DNA of 64,000 bases from NCBI GenBank assembly GCA_035531475.1, contig DATKST010000063.1, positions 1 to 64,000 on the forward strand, written 5' to 3'. How positions within the stretch are numbered: the first letter of the stretch is position 1; each line of letters begins with the position of its first letter. The DNA comes from CALCEB01 sp035531475. Lineage in GTDB: Bacteria > Acidobacteriota > Terriglobia > UBA7540. This document shows positions 60,323 through 64,000 of this stretch, one piece after another. The notes beneath the pieces are model-generated. The model did not search any database, was not told the origin of the DNA, and saw only the letters and a program-made list of their open reading frames with translations. The position numbers and the translations under genes are program-made.

Positions 60323-61645
60323 TTAATAATCGGCTTCGATGTAGCCCACGGTATTGACACACGCGGGACAATCACTACCCAAGAGTTTCACAGGAACTTC
60401 AACCTGTAGCTGACTTCCGGTAAACCGGCTCTGCGGCGTTCGCCGCTCTCCGGTGACTGTAACCATGCTTACCGATCCGGGCCGTTTGGGAAGGGACAGC
60501 GTCACATTGACCATTGGGATCGAGGCGAAGTGAACCTTCTCAAAAATCAAGGCGACGACAGTGCGGTTCGGTCCCACTTGAAATCCATAAACGGAATCGA
60601 TCCCATTCACCGTTTCGGTGCTCAAACGGGGCTGAGTTGAAAATTGAGTGTAGGAGCTCAAAGGCCCTGCGCCCAGTAAATCATTCAAAACCTTGAGGCG
60701 GTGTCCGTGCTGCGTTAGGTTATTCGGCGCCGCGACCAAGCATTTCGGAGCATCTGGGCCGGCACCCCACCACGCATACCAGAAGAGCTTAAACGCGTCC
60801 GGATTGGTCATTCCCTTTGACAATGCGAAGGCCAGCGAGGGGAGGTACAAGGCAGGAAGAGCATTGGGGGCCGCCGTATACCCAACTTCTGTCTGCCAAA
60901 TCCCCCGGCATTTCCCGGTCTTGACCCATTTATTATATAAGTAGTGCCAGGCGGCCACATCCCGGTAGTGAACGTCCAGGATGTCCGTCCACCGCCAGGC
61001 GTCGTGGTAGGCGAGAACGCTGTCGAACTCCTGAAGGCTGTTACTTTGTGGCCAGCCGCCAAAAACAACGTAGCAGTGATGGCGCCGGATGATCTCAGCG
61101 GCCGGGAGGTAAACCGTATCAACGAACTGCTGGTCGGTACCTGTCCAGAATCCGGCTTGCTTGGTGGGTTCATTCCAAATCTGAAAGTAACGTAGATTAT
61201 AGGGAGGATTGCTGTAACGCGATACGACGTGTTCCACAAACTCTTTCCAAGCCCCTACGTCCTTGGGCGGAGAGACGCCGTTAGCGCCGGCGTACACGTC
61301 CCATGAAGCATTGTAGGCCAGCAGCGGAAGTATCTGCACCCCCTCCACTTCCGCACCGTTTACCTTTTGATCGGTCTGCGCCCAATTCCAAACCCCTTTC
61401 TTAGGCTCAATCAGGGTCCAGTTGAAAGGCTCACGCGCCCACCCGATGCCAAGTTGTTTTGAAATCTCCGGGACGGGCAAGTAAACAACGCCATTGAAAT
61501 TGCGAAAAAGGGGTTCAGTGGAGGTGTTACTTGTTGCGCTCGCGTGAGAAAACATCTGGGGGGAGACCGCTCCCTCCAACGCCAGAAAAAGGGGAGCTGC
61601 AATCATTCCACACACGAACCGGCGTAGTGCTTCTCTGATTCTCAT
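60323..61645 (-). CDS. Secreted glycoside hydrolase, GH39/GH5-like TIM barrel
   Basis: A 440-residue protein from ATG 61645 (GAGG 4 nt upstream). Signal peptide about 1-30. The barrel has IGWAREPFNWTLIEPKKGVW, YFQIWNEPT (likely acid/base E159), FGGWPQS, ILDVHYRDVAAWHYLYNKW and GIWQTEVGYT (likely nucleophile E253). This is the clan A arrangement of two glutamates on strands 4 and 7. The last 90 residues form a beta domain. A hydrolase inside an assembly locus usually trims or releases polymer in the periplasm. Substrate unknown. Confidence 0.82.
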   Translation of the reverse strand: MRIREALRRFVCGMIAAPLFLALEGAVSPQMFSHASATSNTSTEPLFRNFNGVVYLPVPEISKQLGIGWAREPFNWTLIEPKKGVWNWAQTDQKVNGAEVEGVQILPLLAYNASWDVYAGANGVSPPKDVGAWKEFVEHVVSRYSNPPYNLRYFQIWNEPTKQAGFWTGTDQQFVDTVYLPAAEIIRRHHCYVVFGGWPQSNSLQEFDSVLAYHDAWRWTDILDVHYRDVAAWHYLYNKWVKTGKCRGIWQTEVGYTAAPNALPALYLPSLAFALSKGMTNPDAFKLFWYAWWGAGPDAPKCLVAAPNNLTQHGHRLKVLNDLLGAGPLSSYTQFSTQPRLSTETVNGIDSVYGFQVGPNRTVVALIFEKVHFASIPMVNVTLSLPKRPGSVSMVTVTGERRTPQSRFTGSQLQVEVPVKLLGSDCPACVNTVGYIEADY

Positions 61646-61748
61646 AGTGCCTCTAACCAGCAGTGGACGCCGTTCCACGGCCCGCGCGCCGACCGTCCAT
61701 TCTATCTTACAAAGCTACGTCTCCCGAAACGGGCCCCAATCACCCGAT

Positions 61749-62618
61749 TTAAGGGTTCCTGATGCCCGCCCATGTCCCCTTGATAACGGCCGCCATCTGT
61801 TGACTCTGAAGCCGAAGCATCCGTTTGATAAGACGTCCAAGCGTCCCAACGGCGATGGTCCATGCAGGAAATGGACTATGCCGGCAGAAAAATCGCAGAG
61901 AGGATTGGGCACCGTGGAAGGCAAGTGTGGGGCTGTCTTTCCCCGTCGATGCCGCTTGCTTGTGGAGAATAATGGACTCTTCAGCCACAGCTAATCGCCA
62001 TCCCCGTTTTCGCAGGCGGAAGCAGAGATCTGCATCTTCCCAGTACATAAAAAATGTTTTGTCATCCAGGAGGCCGGTGTCATCCAGCGCGCTTCGCCGC
62101 AGCAGCAGGCTTGCGCCGGTGAGATAGTGCAGGCGTTCGGCGGTAGTGGGAAAATAATGGTGTCCGGACCGGCCAGTCCAGAAGCTTACCCAGCCGCCAC
62201 CCCAAACCTGTATACGGCTGGGCTCCCTCATCCAATGGAGGATGGAGCCGACCGCGCCGATACGGGCTTCGGATTCAGCAACCTCCACCATCGCTTGCAG
62301 GGCGTAGGAATCCACCACGGTATCGTTGTTTAGCAACCAGACGTAATCGGCGCCATCAGCAAGTGCATGACGTATCCCGGCGTTGCAACCGCCCGAGAAG
62401 CCAAGATTAATTCGGTTTTCGACGATCAATAAGTTGGGGAACGCGGCGCGTATGCGGTCAACGGAGTCGTCCGTGGAAGCGTTATCGACAACAAGAATGC
62501 GGTATTGCGGATAGTCCAACCGCGAGAGGGAATCCAGGCAAGCTAGGGTGTCCCTCCACCCGTTCCAATTGAGAAGGATAATGTATACAAGACCTTTTTG
62601 GTCCGTTTCAACGTTCAT
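61749..62618 (-). CDS. GT2 glycosyltransferase
   Basis: A 289-residue protein from ATG 62618 (MNVETDQKGLVYIILLNWNG). GT-A fold: LACLDSLSRLDYPQYRILVV, DNASTDDSVDRIR, NLGFSGGCNAGIRHAL, VWLLNNDTVVD (the DXD-like site), TGASLLLRRSALDDTGLLDD and MYWEDADLCFRLRKRGW. This pattern is common in rhamnosyltransferases, which would suit the rfb genes in the locus, but the donor is not proven. Overlaps the preceding GT4 by 11 nt. The longer in-frame extension upstream is not family-like. Confidence 0.9.
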   Translation of the reverse strand: MNVETDQKGLVYIILLNWNGWRDTLACLDSLSRLDYPQYRILVVDNASTDDSVDRIRAAFPNLLIVENRINLGFSGGCNAGIRHALADGADYVWLLNNDTVVDSYALQAMVEVAESEARIGAVGSILHWMREPSRIQVWGGGWVSFWTGRSGHHYFPTTAERLHYLTGASLLLRRSALDDTGLLDDKTFFMYWEDADLCFRLRKRGWRLAVAEESIILHKQAASTGKDSPTLAFHGAQSSLRFFCRHSPFPAWTIAVGTLGRLIKRMLRLQSQQMAAVIKGTWAGIRNP

Positions 62619-63684
62619 TGATGACCGCTTCAAACTTGTCAACAGCCCTGTCCCAAGTGAATTTTTGAATGTGCTCGTAACCCGCCTGCGCAAGACGGAT
62701 GCGCAAACCCTCATCCTGAATGAGTTCAAGGATATTGTCGGCGAGAAGCTCCGGTTTTTTCGGCGGGCTCAGCAATGCGGTCTCGTTATGCGATGCATAG
62801 GCCCGGACGCCTCCATGTTCAGTAGACACCAATGCAGCGCCGCAGGCCATCGCTTCGGCTCCCGGCAGTCCCCACCCTTCGTAGTGTGAGGCAGTTACAA
62901 AAATTGACGTACGGTTGTACAACTCCCTCAACTGCGAATCGGAAGGATGCCGGTGAAACTTTGCCCAACCTGGAAGCCCACGGATGGGTTTCGGACCGAA
63001 TGCCCAAGCTTTGATCTTCGGAAAAGATTCTTTGACTCTGATGAGAGCCTGGACCGTATCAGACATACCCTTGAATGGCTCTGGCCGTGCAGGAAAACCA
63101 AGCATATCACGGGTGGAGTCCTCAATCTCATTTGTTTTGTGATAGACGCTGAAGTCCAGCCCATTGGGGATCTCCGCAGCAATACGCCCTCCAGAATCCT
63201 CTACCATAGACCGTACCGCAGGCGACGTACATATGATCTTCAGCCCGCAATTGTAAGTTCTGCGAATCCTTTCCCTAAGCTCATTGCTCGCTGTCATATA
63301 GTGCTCATAGTCATGAACAAAATAAATTTGCTTTCCCTTTTGCTCGCTAAACGTAGCCACCCACTCAGCGGTCTGCCACGCAGTCGCCACCACGACATCT
63401 GCGTCAGGTATATGGCGTGGATTTAGAGACGGGACCCATAAGCAACGTACCTTTGGATCAATCCGAAACCAGCGGTCTGGCCGGTAGTGGCCATCGATGC
63501 GCCGCGGAACGTAACGTAATGCCCTAAGCCAATCTTTCAGAGGTCTATCGATACGCAGCATAGCCGGGTGCACGACTGTGACCTGACACCCCCTGCGTGA
63601 GAGACGATTAGCATATTCATAGACCACCTTGTATCCGCCAACGGGCTTACTTCCTGAGCCAGGCAAAATAAGAGTTATGCTCAT
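62608..63684 (-). CDS. GT4 glycosyltransferase
   Basis: A 358-residue protein; ATG 63684 (MSITLILPGSGSKPVGGYKV) preferred, ATG 63696 possible. Landmarks are IYFVHDYEHYMTASNELRER, IICTSPAVRSMVED, EIPNGLDFSVYH, IFVTASHYEGWGLPGAEAMA and VSTEHGGVRAY. The FVHDYE and GWGLPGAEAMACG segments are typical of a rhamnan/glucan-type GT4 subgroup. It is the first complete gene of the second minus-strand locus within the window and is coupled to the GT2 gene by overlap. Confidence 0.87.
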   Translation of the reverse strand: MSITLILPGSGSKPVGGYKVVYEYANRLSRRGCQVTVVHPAMLRIDRPLKDWLRALRYVPRRIDGHYRPDRWFRIDPKVRCLWVPSLNPRHIPDADVVVATAWQTAEWVATFSEQKGKQIYFVHDYEHYMTASNELRERIRRTYNCGLKIICTSPAVRSMVEDSGGRIAAEIPNGLDFSVYHKTNEIEDSTRDMLGFPARPEPFKGMSDTVQALIRVKESFPKIKAWAFGPKPIRGLPGWAKFHRHPSDSQLRELYNRTSIFVTASHYEGWGLPGAEAMACGAALVSTEHGGVRAYASHNETALLSPPKKPELLADNILELIQDEGLRIRLAQAGYEHIQKFTWDRAVDKFEAVINER

Positions 63685-64000
63685 TACGCGAACCATACCT
63701 GTTTCGGTGACCGCAGTAGAGGGGAGCGGCTAGCACAGATTTGTTGTTTAAGTCTGCGGCTTTTCCAAGGGATAAGGCAAAAAAGCCGTGGAGTTATAGT
63801 ACAACTCCGCGCTACCCGCTCCTAGACCACCTTAAAACCTTCAACCGGAGTGCGTGGGCAGTCCGGCATAATGAACGCAAATCGCATAGCCCTTACTTCG
63901 CCCCCGCTCGCACACTGAAGCGCATCAGCTTCAACATTGAATGCTGCTACAGTTCGCTCTTTGGAACGTCTCCAGCAGCCTCTTTTCGAGCCGGTCCACC
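63685..64000. other. Right edge: spacer with hairpins and a possible partial gene
   Basis: Inverted repeats: CGGCTTTT (63757-63764) with AAAAGCCG (63781-63788), and GGAGTT (63790-63795) with AACTCC (63803-63808). From the right edge to 63931 the minus strand is open and ends in VDRLEKRLLETFQRANCSSI before a TGA, possibly the tail of another gene beyond the window. The evidence for that gene is weak. Confidence 0.3.

Overview
This 64 kb window is GC-rich bacterial chromosome dominated by surface-polysaccharide genes, with a housekeeping block at the left end. The organism is most likely a member of the Acidobacteriota. I infer this from the DUF5818-like secreted protein, the LysW-like carrier, the secreted TPR proteins, the very large exopolysaccharide locus and the dense GC-rich palindromic repeats between genes. 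No rRNA or tRNA gene is present to confirm it.

Layout. 1-330: the end of an ISL3-like insertion sequence that has cut a small SnoaL/DUF4440-type secreted protein gene. 1187-2630 (+): a secreted DUF5818-like protein, a LysW-like carrier and an overlapping secreted beta-sandwich protein. 2738-13242 (-): housekeeping genes tyrS, purN, purM, lepB, purF, a DUF4160/DUF2442 pair, a radical SAM/SPASM protein, thiD and a tryptophanase. 13547-15518 (+): two secreted TPR proteins.

15717-36968 (all -) is one long polysaccharide locus. In transcription order it runs Wza-type export protein, GumC/Wzc-type tyrosine kinase, TPR membrane protein, Wzy-type ligase/polymerase, flippase, a second Wzy-type protein, three GT4 glycosyltransferases, a methyltransferase, a heparinase II/III-like protein, a fourth GT4, a fused two-domain dehydrogenase and a FecR-domain protein. 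A sigma54 activator (37981-39348) and a small winged-helix-like protein lie just upstream and could regulate it. 39980-47345 holds a membrane coiled-coil protein (-), folP and glmM (+), a secreted protein (+) and an arylsulfotransferase lipoprotein (+).

47439-63684 (all -) is a second glycan locus: GT4, GT2, glycoside hydrolase, Wzy-type protein, a broken GT4, GT4, polyprenyl-phosphate sugar transferase, gmd, rmd, rfbA, rfbC, rfbB, rfbD, a decayed sugar transferase and another Wzy-type protein. It encodes dTDP-L-rhamnose synthesis, a GDP-mannose-derived 6-deoxyhexose, chain initiation on the lipid carrier, elongation and polymerisation.

Intergenic DNA carries at least five families of palindromic or dispersed repeats. 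Some supply the stop codons or C-terminal tails of genes. Two related inverted-repeat elements bracket the winged-helix gene. No CRISPR array, rRNA, tRNA or prophage was seen.
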